A stretch of DNA of 9,591 bases from Chloroflexi bacterium RBG_16_64_43. Its GTDB lineage: Bacteria > Chloroflexota > Anaerolineae > Anaerolineales > RBG-16-64-43. Made by a program: the position numbers and the translations under genes. The stretch spans positions 3,298 through 12,888 of the forward strand of contig MGOA01000002.1 in assembly GCA_001796965.1 (NCBI GenBank), read 5' to 3'. Numbering within the stretch: the first letter of the stretch is position 1; every line of letters begins with the position of its first letter. A model generated the notes under the pieces. The model worked only from the letters and a program-made list of their open reading frames with translations. It did no database searches and was not told where the DNA came from. Shown here in pieces: positions 1 through 6,961 of this stretch.

Positions 1-1664
1 CCTTGAAACGCACGCAGATTCTCCGCCCAGCGGAAGCCAATGCTCTGATAGAGAAGTTCTGCCCTCAGCGTGTACGGTCCTTGGGCCCGGCCAAGGTCAA
101 CGACGTAACGCACGACATCACCACCGGCCGAGAAATCCGCGTCGTTCAGAGCCTCGCCGCGTACAGCGATGTCCACGATCACATCGGCCTTATCGAACCC
201 TGCCGGAAGCAGACGATTGTCTTTGACCAGCGAGGCGGCGCGCAGGAGGGTGGTCGTCACCTGGCTATCGGTGTTGTGGATGACGGCCTCGTATATCTGC
301 ACCTGGTCAGCTGCGGTGATCTCGGTGTAGTGCGTCTCGAAGCGTGCCGGGTCGAGGTCGTTGTCGTTGCCGGCGATCGCGCCGCGCTTGTCGAATGCGC
401 CCGACTCGAAGACGACCCGGCCGGCCGAATCCGTCACGACGAGATGGATCCACGCCCGTCGCGAAGGATAAGACGTCGGAAACTTGTGGCCGGCGGTGTT
501 GTTCAACGCGATGTCGGCGACGAGGCTCGTTCCCTCGAGGGCTGCCTGCTGCACCACAATCGAGCCGGTCGCCGCCTGCAAGTAGTCGACGGTGCGCTGG
601 CGCGATGTTTCCATCTGCGCGCCGGAGGCGGTCACTCGCAGCTCCTGGCCGAATGTGCCGAGCAGCCCGAGCATGTAGGCATTGCCGCCGACGAACTCGT
701 GGCGGTTGAACGGCCCGCGCAGCGGGCCGCCGGTTGACGATAGGCGCACGTTGCCCTTGGCCACCGGCATGTGGCAAGTCTGGCAGGTTCGGGTTGCGGC
801 CACCGAGCTTGCCTTCCATTCCAGGTAGACCATTTGCTCGGGGAACTCGCCGACCACTTGGCCCTGTGCGTCCACGACCGGCGTGTAAAGCATATGGCAC
901 GTGGCGCAGAATTCGGCCTTGCCCATATGCTGCCCCTGCACCGGCACGAAGCCGGAGGCGGCCTGCATCACACTCACTTGCGGCGCATCCACGACATACG
1001 GTCCGAACACAGCCCGCTCACCGCGCGGGGTGGCGGTTTCCACCACGTAGCCTCCGCTGGTGCCGGCTTGGGTGCCGAGATTCATGTCGCTGATTTGATG
1101 GCACAACGCACACGACACGCCATCCAGCGCGGCTGCGGCTTGGGCATTGTTCGGGTCGAGGTAACCCGTGTCGAAGAGATGAGGCTTCACGCCCGCGGCC
1201 GCATCCGAGGTGTTTGCCATGGGTGCGTGGCACACGGTGCAGGCGTCGTTGATCTCCTCCTCAAGCGCCGGGTTGGCCAGCAGCTCCTTGCGCACGGAGG
1301 CCATCCAATATGGATCGCGGGTTGAGTTGGCCATGGTCGAGGCACGCCAATCGGCGTCCAACGAGACGTCTTGCCCCGTCTCATCGACCATGTTGGCGTG
1401 ACAGGCTGAGCAGGTGCCCGCCCCCGAGAAAAGCGCATCCTGGAAGGGCGAGAGGCTCCCGCCGGGGTAATTCGCGGTGACCGGATGGGGCGCCTGGGCA
1501 CGCGGCGCAACGGCCGTGGCGACGAGTGGCACGGCGGTCGGCGGGGCCGCCTCACGCGCAAAGGTGGGGATGGGCGTGACTGCTGGGGCAACCGGGCGTC
1601 CGTCGCAGGAAGCCAGAATCAAACTTGCGAATCCGACAAGAGGGAGCAACCACAATCGCCGCAC
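1..1664 (-). CDS. Multiheme (at least five-heme) cytochrome c lipoprotein, C-terminus cut by window edge
   Basis: The frame stays open for 554 codons from a GTG at 1664 to the left edge, with no stop, so the C-terminus is missing. GTG is chosen because GGAGG (1670-1674) sits five bases upstream and the protein then starts with a lipoprotein signal peptide: an Arg-Arg n-region, a hydrophobic stretch and the lipobox LASC with Cys20. A Pro/Ala-rich tether follows to about residue 70. Five CxxCH haem-binding motifs follow: CSACH (85-89), CTVCH (142-146), CALCH (185-189), CATCH (253-257) and CQTCH (294-298). Residues about 375-545 look like a beta-rich domain and carry the GHKFPTSYPSRRAW motif (392-405), which is common in multihaem cytochromes of the cytochrome c554-like group. 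It probably acts as a membrane-anchored electron carrier or oxidoreductase subunit on the outer face of the membrane; the redox partner is not visible. Haem count and cellular location are well supported; the substrate is unknown. Confidence 0.88.
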   Translation of the reverse strand, partial: MRRLWLLPLVGFASLILASCDGRPVAPAVTPIPTFAREAAPPTAVPLVATAVAPRAQAPHPVTANYPGGSLSPFQDALFSGAGTCSACHANMVDETGQDVSLDADWRASTMANSTRDPYWMASVRKELLANPALEEEINDACTVCHAPMANTSDAAAGVKPHLFDTGYLDPNNAQAAAALDGVSCALCHQISDMNLGTQAGTSGGYVVETATPRGERAVFGPYVVDAPQVSVMQAASGFVPVQGQHMGKAEFCATCHMLYTPVVDAQGQVVGEFPEQMVYLEWKASSVAATRTCQTCHMPVAKGNVRLSSTGGPLRGPFNRHEFVGGNAYMLGLLGTFGQELRVTASGAQMETSRQRTVDYLQAATGSIVVQQAALEGTSLVADIALNNTAGHKFPTSYPSRRAWIHLVVTDSAGRVVFESGAFDKRGAIAGNDNDLDPARFETHYTEITAADQVQIYEAVIHNTDSQVTTTLLRAASLVKDNRLLPAGFDKADVIVDIAVRGEALNDADFSAGGDVVRYVVDLGRAQGPYTLRAELLYQSIGFRWAENLRAFQ

Positions 1665-1758
1665 GGGGACCTCCGTCTTCGATGGGGCTTCGTCGGCCAA
1701 GCACTGCCCTGCACCAGGGACGGCTGGGATGAGTACGTAACCTGGCACACGCTTGGGC

Positions 1759-1814
1759 TGTCTCACACATCTGGGTGCAGGACGCGCGCGCCTTGCACGT
1801 TACTGGATGAGACA
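1759..1814 (-). promoter_or_regulatory. Leader hairpin upstream of the cytochrome gene
   Basis: On the minus strand TGTCTCA (1814-1808) pairs perfectly with TGAGACA (1765-1759). Inside, GTGCA (1798-1794) pairs with TGCAC (1779-1775), extended by GG/CC past a bulged A. The two stems are separated by a symmetrical 9-by-9 internal loop. The outer stem begins at the predicted transcription start. There is no T-run, so it is not an intrinsic terminator. It may stabilise the 5' end or be regulatory; no known riboswitch class was recognised. Confidence 0.35.
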
Positions 1815-1820
1815 CTGTGG

Positions 1821-1829
1821 ATTCTAGCA
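1821..1829 (-). promoter_or_regulatory. Predicted extended -10 promoter for the cytochrome gene
   Basis: On the minus strand the sequence is TGC followed by TAGAAT: a good -10 hexamer with the TG of an extended -10 element directly before it. The matching -35 position (1844-1849, GGGAAT) is poor, which fits extended -10 promoters. The predicted start site is near 1814, giving a leader of about 150 bases before the GTG at 1664. This is a sequence prediction only. Confidence 0.45.
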
Positions 1830-1964
1830 TGGACGGCAAACAGATTCCCGGCGTTGCACCTGCGCCGGCCAAAGGCGCGAGGTCGTCGATTTCGAATCGT
1901 GGCGGTCCCGCCGCTCAGCGCGAGGATCATGGACGTCCCGATTCGTGATGAGGATTCGTCGACG

Positions 1965-3341
1965 CTAGTGAGGAGAAGGAGAGGGTGCGGTAGGCGGCCG
2001 GCCGCGAACCGCGGAGATCAACCCACCCAAGAGCGCCACCACGGCTGCGGCGCGAAAGGCAGCGGAAATCGCAGGGAAGAGGGGCTGTGCCATGCCCGCC
2101 GCCGCGCTGCGTTCCAGCACCGTGCTGAAGATGGCGCCTGCCAAACCCACGCCTAGCACCATGCCCACGTTGCGTGCCGTAGCCAGGATCCCGGCGCTGA
2201 TCCCCTGGCGCGCCACCGGCGCGCTGCTCATCAACGCGTTGCTGTTGGGCGAGACGAACAAACCGATGCCCAACCCCGCCACGCCCAGGCCCAAGGCAAC
2301 TTGCAGCATGGAAGCGGTCGGACCCAGCGCCGAGAGCAACCAGGCGCCCATCGCCAGAACAAGCATGCCCAGTGTACTCGGCACCCAGGCCGGCATGCGG
2401 TCGGAGAGCGAGCCGGAGAGCGGCGCGACGATGGCCATGATGATCGGCTGCACTGTGAGTAGACCTCCGGCCTCGGCGGGCGAGAGGCCGCGCCCCTGCT
2501 GCAAGTAGAAGGGCATCAGGAAGATCAGGCAATAAACGCAAATGTAGTTGAGGGTGGCGCTGGCCACCGAGGCCGAGAAGATGCGATTGCGAAAAAGCCC
2601 CAGGTCGAGCATGGGGGAGAGCGAGCCGCCCTCGACGCGCAGAAAGGCGGCCAGCACCCCAAGCGCCGCAGCTGCGAGGGCCAGGGTCCATGGCGAGCCC
2701 CAACCCCAAGCCGGCCCCTGGTTGAGCGCGAGCAGCAGCATCACCAGGCCGGTGGTGAAGAGCAGCGCGCCCACCGGATCGAAACTCTCATCCGCTTTGT
2801 GAATCGAATCGGCGGGAATGAATCGCCAACTGAGGAGGATAGCCGCGATCACAATCGGCACGTTAATGTAGAAGACCGCGCGCCACGAGAAGCGTTCGGC
2901 GAGAAACCCGCCCAGCGACGGGCCGACCGTAAGACCGAGGTAGGTCATCGTGGCCTGCAAGCCGAGCGCGCGCCCGCGCTCCTCGCGCGAGAAGGATTTG
3001 GTGAGGATGGCCGGAGAGTTGGCAAACAGCATGGCGGCGCCCAGCGCCTGCAGCCCGCGGAAGAGGACGAGCATGTTGGCCGAGCGTGCAAGGCCGCACA
3101 GAACTGAGCCTGCGAGGAAGAGGCCGAAGCCGGCCAGGTAGAGGCGCTTGTGCCCGCGCAGATCCCCCAGCCTGCCGAATGAGAGGAGAAGACCGCTCAC
3201 CACCAGCAGGTAGACCGTGACCACCCATTCGATGCTGGCGAGGCCCGCACCGAAGGCCCGTGCCACAACCGGCAGCACGACGTTGACCACGCTGCCGTCG
3301 AGGGCCGACATGAAGGTGCCGACGCCGATCGCGACCAGCAC
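1965..3341 (-). CDS. MFS drug exporter, DHA2 (EmrB/QacA-like, 14-helix) family
   Basis: This is a 458-residue membrane protein of the major facilitator superfamily, a proton-driven exporter usually acting on drugs or other toxic compounds. Residues 14-24 (LDGSVVNVVLP) are the helix-1 motif typical of the 14-helix DHA2 group. Motif A is GRLGDLRGHKR (56-66). The RGLQALG segment (95-101) is motif B. GPSLGG (140-145) followed by WRAVFYINVP (153-162) is the motif C region. About fourteen hydrophobic segments span the protein, which ends in a short Pro/Ser-rich tail. The listed start is a GTG, but it is probably too far downstream. The frame is open back to a TAG at 3462-3464, and the 16 codons just upstream end in an Asn-Lys-Trp-Trp stretch that normally leads into helix 1 in this family. 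No ATG, GTG or TTG exists there; an ATC at 3389 follows AGGGAG. It lies 164-211 bases downstream of ahcY on the same strand. The substrate cannot be told from sequence. Confidence 0.9.
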   Translation of the reverse strand: MLVAIGVGTFMSALDGSVVNVVLPVVARAFGAGLASIEWVVTVYLLVVSGLLLSFGRLGDLRGHKRLYLAGFGLFLAGSVLCGLARSANMLVLFRGLQALGAAMLFANSPAILTKSFSREERGRALGLQATMTYLGLTVGPSLGGFLAERFSWRAVFYINVPIVIAAILLSWRFIPADSIHKADESFDPVGALLFTTGLVMLLLALNQGPAWGWGSPWTLALAAAALGVLAAFLRVEGGSLSPMLDLGLFRNRIFSASVASATLNYICVYCLIFLMPFYLQQGRGLSPAEAGGLLTVQPIIMAIVAPLSGSLSDRMPAWVPSTLGMLVLAMGAWLLSALGPTASMLQVALGLGVAGLGIGLFVSPNSNALMSSAPVARQGISAGILATARNVGMVLGVGLAGAIFSTVLERSAAAGMAQPLFPAISAAFRAAAVVALLGGLISAVRGRPPTAPSPSPH

Positions 3342-3427
3342 CCACCATTTGTTCGGTGTGCCAGCAGGGCTTGCGGAGTTGGGGCGGATGGTTTGCTCCC
3401 TGAGCTCGGAAGAGCATGCACCGCCGA

Positions 3428-3481
3428 GCGCGCCGAGTACGCTGAGACGTCTCGCATCCTGCTAAAGTGCTCTCGGCGCGC
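3428..3481. repeat. 10-bp inverted repeat enclosing a 10-bp palindrome, between ahcY and the exporter
   Basis: GCGCGCCGAG at 3428-3437 is the exact reverse complement of CTCGGCGCGC at 3472-3481. Between them is the perfect palindrome GAGACGTCTC at 3444-3453. No T-run follows on either strand, so a standard intrinsic terminator is unlikely. A regulator binding site for the exporter, or an mRNA leader structure, fits the position, but no regulator gene is in the window. Confidence 0.4.
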
Positions 3482-3552
3482 CTCGCGATCTCCCTGGCCC
3501 GCCAGCCTGCGCTCTACCATCAGGCGAGGGGGCGGGCGGCGGTGAAATGCCC

Positions 3553-4815
3553 TTAGGTCCCTTCCTGCCAGGAGGCCAGGTACTTTCGCTGCGAGTCTGT
3601 CAGCATGTCGATGGCGACCTTCATGCCCTCGAGTTTGAGGCGGGCGATCTCGCGGTCGATCTCCTCCGGCAGGCGATGCACGCCCTGGGTCAATTCCTTG
3701 GCGTGGCGCGCCATGAATTCCACGGCCAGCGCCTGATTGGCAAACGACATATCCATGACCGAGGCCGGGTGGCCCTCGGCCGAGGCCAGGTTGATCAGGC
3801 GCCCTTCGCCCAGGAGATTCAAGCGCCGGCCATCCTTGAGCGTGAATTCCTCCACGAACTCGCGCACGTGACGCTTGCCGCTCGCCATTTCCTCCAAGGC
3901 GGGGATGTTGAGCTCGACATTGAAGTGTCCGGAGTTGGCGAGGATCGCGCCGTCCTTCATGACCGCAAAGTGCTCGCGATCGAGCACGTTGATATCCCCG
4001 GTGACGGTGCAGAAAATATCGCCAATTCGCGCGGCCTCGGCCATGGGCATGACCCGGAAGCCGTCCATCACCGCCTCCAGCGCCGCCAGCGGCTCGATCT
4101 CAGTGACGACGACATTGGCGCCCATGCCGCGCGCGCGCATCGAAAGACCTTTGCCGCACCAGCCGTAGCCTGCCACAACGAAGGTCTTGCCCGCCAGGAG
4201 CACATTGGTCGCGCGCACGATGCCGTCCAGGGTGGATTGGCCGGTGCCGTAGCGATTGTCGAAAAGATGTTTGGTCATCGAGTCGTTGACCGCAATGATG
4301 GGAAACTTGAGTGCGCCGTCGGCGGCCATCGCTCGCAAGCGGATGACGCCGGTGGTGGTCTCTTCGGTGCCGCCCACCACCTCGGGCAACTGCGGCACCC
4401 GCTCCTTGTGCAGCGTCGAAACCAGGTCCGCTCCGTCGTCCATGGTGATGTGCGGGTGATGATCGAGCGCCGCCCGCAAGTGCTGGTAGTAGGTGGCGTT
4501 GTCTTCGCCCTTGATGGCATAGACCGGAATCTCCAGGTGTGAGACGAGGGTCGCCGCCACATCATCTTGAGTGGAGAGCGGGTTGGAGGCCGCCAGCACC
4601 ACGTCCGCGCCTCCGAGCTGGAGGGTCTGCATCAGGTTGGCGGTTTCGGCCGTCACATGCAGACAGGCCGCAACGCGCAGGTCGGCGAGCGGCCGCTCAT
4701 TGCGGAAGCGCTCGCGGATCAGGCGCAATACGGGCATCTCCTGCTCGGCCCAGCCCATGCGCAGCCGCCCGCCCTCCGCCAGCTTCGGATTCTTGATGTC
4801 GTGGTCGTGGGTCAT
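3553..4815 (-). CDS. ahcY: Adenosylhomocysteinase (S-adenosylhomocysteine hydrolase), short form
   Basis: The 420-residue cytosolic, NAD-dependent enzyme reversibly splits S-adenosylhomocysteine into adenosine and homocysteine, removing the product inhibitor of SAM-dependent methyltransferases. Visible hallmarks are the substrate site HVTAETAN (53-60), DDGADL (126-131), EETTTGV (151-157), K170 and D178 in KFPIIAVNDS, the Rossmann NAD loop GYGWCGKG (216-223), SGHFNVEL (295-302) and the LASAEGHP segment with H349. The length and the GYGWCGKG variant match the short form of Thermotoga and archaea rather than the longer proteobacterial form. The protein ends in a Trp-Gln-Glu-Gly-Thr tail and lacks the Lys/Tyr-containing tail that reaches the neighbouring subunit's NAD site in the mammalian type. 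ATG at 4815 is chosen because AAGGAG lies five bases upstream; the frame stays open for another 87 codons, but that extension lies inside adoK and is not SAHH-like. It follows adoK by 58 bases on the same strand. Confidence 0.97.
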   Translation of the reverse strand: MTHDHDIKNPKLAEGGRLRMGWAEQEMPVLRLIRERFRNERPLADLRVAACLHVTAETANLMQTLQLGGADVVLAASNPLSTQDDVAATLVSHLEIPVYAIKGEDNATYYQHLRAALDHHPHITMDDGADLVSTLHKERVPQLPEVVGGTEETTTGVIRLRAMAADGALKFPIIAVNDSMTKHLFDNRYGTGQSTLDGIVRATNVLLAGKTFVVAGYGWCGKGLSMRARGMGANVVVTEIEPLAALEAVMDGFRVMPMAEAARIGDIFCTVTGDINVLDREHFAVMKDGAILANSGHFNVELNIPALEEMASGKRHVREFVEEFTLKDGRRLNLLGEGRLINLASAEGHPASVMDMSFANQALAVEFMARHAKELTQGVHRLPEEIDREIARLKLEGMKVAIDMLTDSQRKYLASWQEGT

Positions 4816-4830
4816 GCCGTCTCCTTCGGC

Positions 4831-4849
4831 GCCGCGGGTTGCGCGCGGC
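4831..4849 (-). other. Small hairpin in the adoK-ahcY gap
   Basis: GCCGCG pairs with CGCGGC across a 7-base loop, just upstream of the ahcY ribosome binding site (4821-4826). There is no T-run, so it is not an intrinsic terminator. It could influence mRNA stability or ahcY translation, but in such GC-rich DNA a 6-bp stem may be chance. Confidence 0.25.
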
Positions 4850-4873
4850 GAGACTCTAGATTCTACTTCGGCT

Positions 4874-5833
4874 CTACCCCGCGAGCATTTCCCGCACTTT
4901 GTCATCTGCGCCGAAGTTCGCCTCATAGCGCGCGAGAAACGCGGCGCGGGTGAAGTGGTGGTTTTGGGTGCCCTGCTCCTCGAGACAGAAGGTGGCGGCC
5001 AGCGCCCCCAGCCGCCCGCAGCGTTCGTAATCCAACCCGCGCAGGTAGCCCTTGAGGAACCCGCCGCGAAAGGCATCCCCCACGCCGGTGGGATCGACGA
5101 TGCGATCTTGCGGCACGGCCGGAATGTGAAGCGTCTGACCCTCAGCCTGCAAGCGGGATCCCTCTCGCCCGAGGGTCACCACCACCAAGCGAACGCGGCC
5201 AGTGATGTCGGCATCAGAGAGGCCCGTCTTCTTCTGGATCAAGCCGTATTCATATTCGTTGCAGATGAGGGCGGCGCAGTGCGCCAGCCCATGCGCGAGC
5301 TCTGCCCCATCCACTCGCGCCACCTGCTGGCTCGGGTCGTAGATAACAGGCACGCCCAGCGCGGCACCTTCATCCAGGTACTTGTGCATCGCACCCGGAT
5401 CGTTGGGCGAAACGACGACCAGGTCCGGCCGCGGGCGCAGCTCGTGAAGCGAAAGGTCGGCTGCGCGCGCCATCGCCCCCGCGTAGAACGAGGCGATTTG
5501 CGAATTCGTGCGGTCGGTCGTCGCAAAGAAGGAGGCGGTGTAGAGATCCGGGATTTCGCGGATGGCGGAGGTATCGATGCCTTTAGCCTCCAGCCATGTC
5601 CGATAGTCGGCGAAATCCTGACCGACCGTGGCCATCACCCGCGGGCGTTCACCGAGCAGGGCCAACGTGTAGGCGATATTGGTGGCGATGCCGCCGCGGT
5701 GGCGCACCAGCCCGTCGACCAGAAATGACAAGCTGAGCGACTCGATCTGGTCGGGCAGGATTTGGTCCCGAAAGAGGCCCGGGAACCTCATCAGGTAGTC
5801 GTAGGCGACCGAACCAGTGATCACCAGGTTCAT
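4874..5833 (-). CDS. adoK: Adenosine kinase, PfkB family (mycobacterial AdoK type)
   Basis: The 319-residue cytosolic ribokinase-family enzyme is predicted to phosphorylate adenosine to AMP with ATP. Its N-terminus (ITGSVAYDYLMRFPG, 5-19; LSLSFLVD, 33-40; HRGGIATNIA, 45-54), the middle segments SQIASFYAGAM (111-121) and YDPSQQVAR (165-173), and the C-terminal DPTGVGDAFRGGF (247-259) line up, from memory, with adenosine kinase of Mycobacterium tuberculosis. That is a PfkB enzyme distinct from eukaryotic adenosine kinase. D253 in GVGD is the expected catalytic base, and the double-Gly motif near residues 47-48 is PfkB signature 1. ATG at 5833 follows AAGGAGG (5840-5846) by six bases and overlaps the mtnA stop as ATGA, indicating translational coupling. 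The position directly before ahcY fits a role in removing adenosine made by AhcY. Other PfkB sugar or nucleoside kinases are less likely given the residue match and the neighbours. Confidence 0.9.
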   Translation of the reverse strand: MNLVITGSVAYDYLMRFPGLFRDQILPDQIESLSLSFLVDGLVRHRGGIATNIAYTLALLGERPRVMATVGQDFADYRTWLEAKGIDTSAIREIPDLYTASFFATTDRTNSQIASFYAGAMARAADLSLHELRPRPDLVVVSPNDPGAMHKYLDEGAALGVPVIYDPSQQVARVDGAELAHGLAHCAALICNEYEYGLIQKKTGLSDADITGRVRLVVVTLGREGSRLQAEGQTLHIPAVPQDRIVDPTGVGDAFRGGFLKGYLRGLDYERCGRLGALAATFCLEEQGTQNHHFTRAAFLARYEANFGADDKVREMLAG

Positions 5834-6888
5834 GCGGGTCCTCCTTGGGCGAGCAGGTGGGCCAAGTTGGCCGCAAAAGGTGCACGCACGATTCCTCGTT
5901 CGGTCACCCAGGCGGTGACGAGCTCATTCGGCGTCACGTCGAAGGCCGGGTTGCGCGCCTGGGCCGCGCGGGGCGTCACGCGCTGACCGTGCACCTCCAG
6001 CTCAAGAACCTCGCTCGGGTCACGTTCTTCGATGGGAATGGCCGACCCGTCGGGGCAGGAATGGTCGATCGTCGAGAGGGGGACAACACAATAGAAAGGA
6101 ATGCGGTTGGCCCGAGCGGCCAACGCTAGCATGTAGGTGCCGATCTTGTTGGCCAGGTCGCCATTGGCCGCCACGCGATCGCCGCCGACCAGCACCAGCT
6201 GCACCTGGCCGCGGTGCAGGAAGTGGCCGGCCGCGCCGTCGGTGATGATGTGATACGGGATGCCCAGCTCGCCGAGTTCCCATGCCGTCAGACGCGCGCC
6301 TTGCAGACGCGGCCGGGTCTCATCGACCAGCACATGCACACGTTTGCCCTGCTCATGTGCGGCGCGGACGACCCCGAGCGCGGTGCCATAGTCCACCACC
6401 GCCAGCGCGCCGGTATTGCAGTGATGGATGATCGTATCGCCATCGCGAACCAGGTCGGCCCCGTAGGCGGCCATGCGGCGGTTGGTGTCCACGTCCTCAT
6501 TGGCCAGTCGCTGGGCTTCGTCGAGGACTCGCCGGCGAATATCCTCGACGGTACCCGAGGCCGCGCCGCGGGCGACACGCAGCGTGCCGTCGATGGCCCA
6601 ACCGAGATTGACTGCGGTGGGCCGCGCCGCGCGCAAGAGCGCCGCATTGGAATGGAGATCGCTCAAGAGCTCGCCGGTGGAATTCGCACGGCTGTGCCGC
6701 GCGGCGAGCGCCAGGCCGAAGGCGGCCGCCACACCGATGGCCGGCGCACCGCGCACGGTCATCTCGCGTATGGCCTGCGCGACCTCGCCCGCCGAAGTCA
6801 GCTCGATAAAGCGCAGCTCAGACGGCAACGCCCGTTGATCGATCAGGCGCAGCGCGCCGCGCTCGGCCTGCCACTCCAGCGTTCGCAT
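5830..6888 (-). CDS. mtnA: S-methyl-5-thioribose-1-phosphate isomerase
   Basis: The 352-residue enzyme belongs to the eIF2B-related aldose-ketose isomerases. It converts methylthioribose-1-phosphate to methylthioribulose-1-phosphate in methionine salvage. Visible signatures are REMTVRGAPAIG (41-52), HHCNTGALA (155-163) with catalytic C157, DETRPRLQGARLTAWEL (189-205), GGDRVAANGDLANKIGT (235-251) with catalytic D237, and the C-terminal NPAFDVTPNELV. Length is normal for the family. ATG at 6888 is chosen because MtnA proteins typically begin with MRT followed by the Trp-containing strand seen here. The ribosome binding site is weak. The frame extends 105 codons further upstream, but that part lies antisense to the transglycosylase gene and is not MtnA-like. 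It is first in the mtnA-adoK-ahcY operon. MTA phosphorylase, or a nucleosidase plus kinase, must be encoded elsewhere. A ribose-1,5-bisphosphate isomerase is the main alternative, but the length and motifs favour MtnA. Confidence 0.96.
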   Translation of the reverse strand: MRTLEWQAERGALRLIDQRALPSELRFIELTSAGEVAQAIREMTVRGAPAIGVAAAFGLALAARHSRANSTGELLSDLHSNAALLRAARPTAVNLGWAIDGTLRVARGAASGTVEDIRRRVLDEAQRLANEDVDTNRRMAAYGADLVRDGDTIIHHCNTGALAVVDYGTALGVVRAAHEQGKRVHVLVDETRPRLQGARLTAWELGELGIPYHIITDGAAGHFLHRGQVQLVLVGGDRVAANGDLANKIGTYMLALAARANRIPFYCVVPLSTIDHSCPDGSAIPIEERDPSEVLELEVHGQRVTPRAAQARNPAFDVTPNELVTAWVTERGIVRAPFAANLAHLLAQGGPA

Positions 6889-6930
6889 TCCGTCACCGCC
6901 CGCGGCCGCGATCGGGCCGCCTCCACGCAG

Positions 6931-6955
6931 AAAAAACGCTCTCCTCGCGAGAGCG
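6931..6955 (-). terminator. Hairpin plus T-run in the mtnA leader (possible attenuator)
   Basis: On the minus strand CGCTCTC (6955-6949), a five-base loop and GAGAGCG (6943-6937) form a perfect 7-bp stem followed directly by six T (6936-6931), the form of an intrinsic terminator. It lies only a few bases after the predicted start site of the mtnA promoter and 42 bases before the mtnA ATG. No gene upstream on this strand needs a terminator, so it would act as an attenuator or a 5' stabilising hairpin on the operon's own transcript. The structure is certain; the function is inferred. Confidence 0.5.
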
Positions 6956-6961
6956 CCTGCG

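Larger units (their letters stand above)
1665..1964. other. Intergenic region between exporter and cytochrome
   Basis: These 300 bases carry no convincing gene; short open frames here lack coding character. They contain the predicted cytochrome promoter (1821-1829), a 56-base hairpin at the predicted transcript start (1759-1814) and the cytochrome ribosome binding site (1670-1674). No hairpin followed by a T-run was found after the exporter stop codon. Confidence 0.6.

Noticed and set aside
3..737. 244-codon plus-strand frame at the left edge
   Set aside because: It is antisense to the cytochrome frame, which has five CxxCH motifs and a lipobox and stays open to the edge.
3547..4542. Long open frame on the plus strand across ahcY
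   Set aside because: It is antisense to a gene with all SAHH active-site motifs; its translation has no recognisable domain and its length is explained by GC-rich codon bias.
4816..5076. N-terminal extension of ahcY by 87 codons
   Set aside because: It overlaps adoK, is Arg/Ser-rich and unlike SAHH; the ATG at 4815 has a good AAGGAG at the right distance.
4571..5728. 385-codon plus-strand frame antisense to adoK
   Set aside because: The minus strand holds a complete PfkB kinase with signature motifs; the plus frame is a codon-bias shadow.
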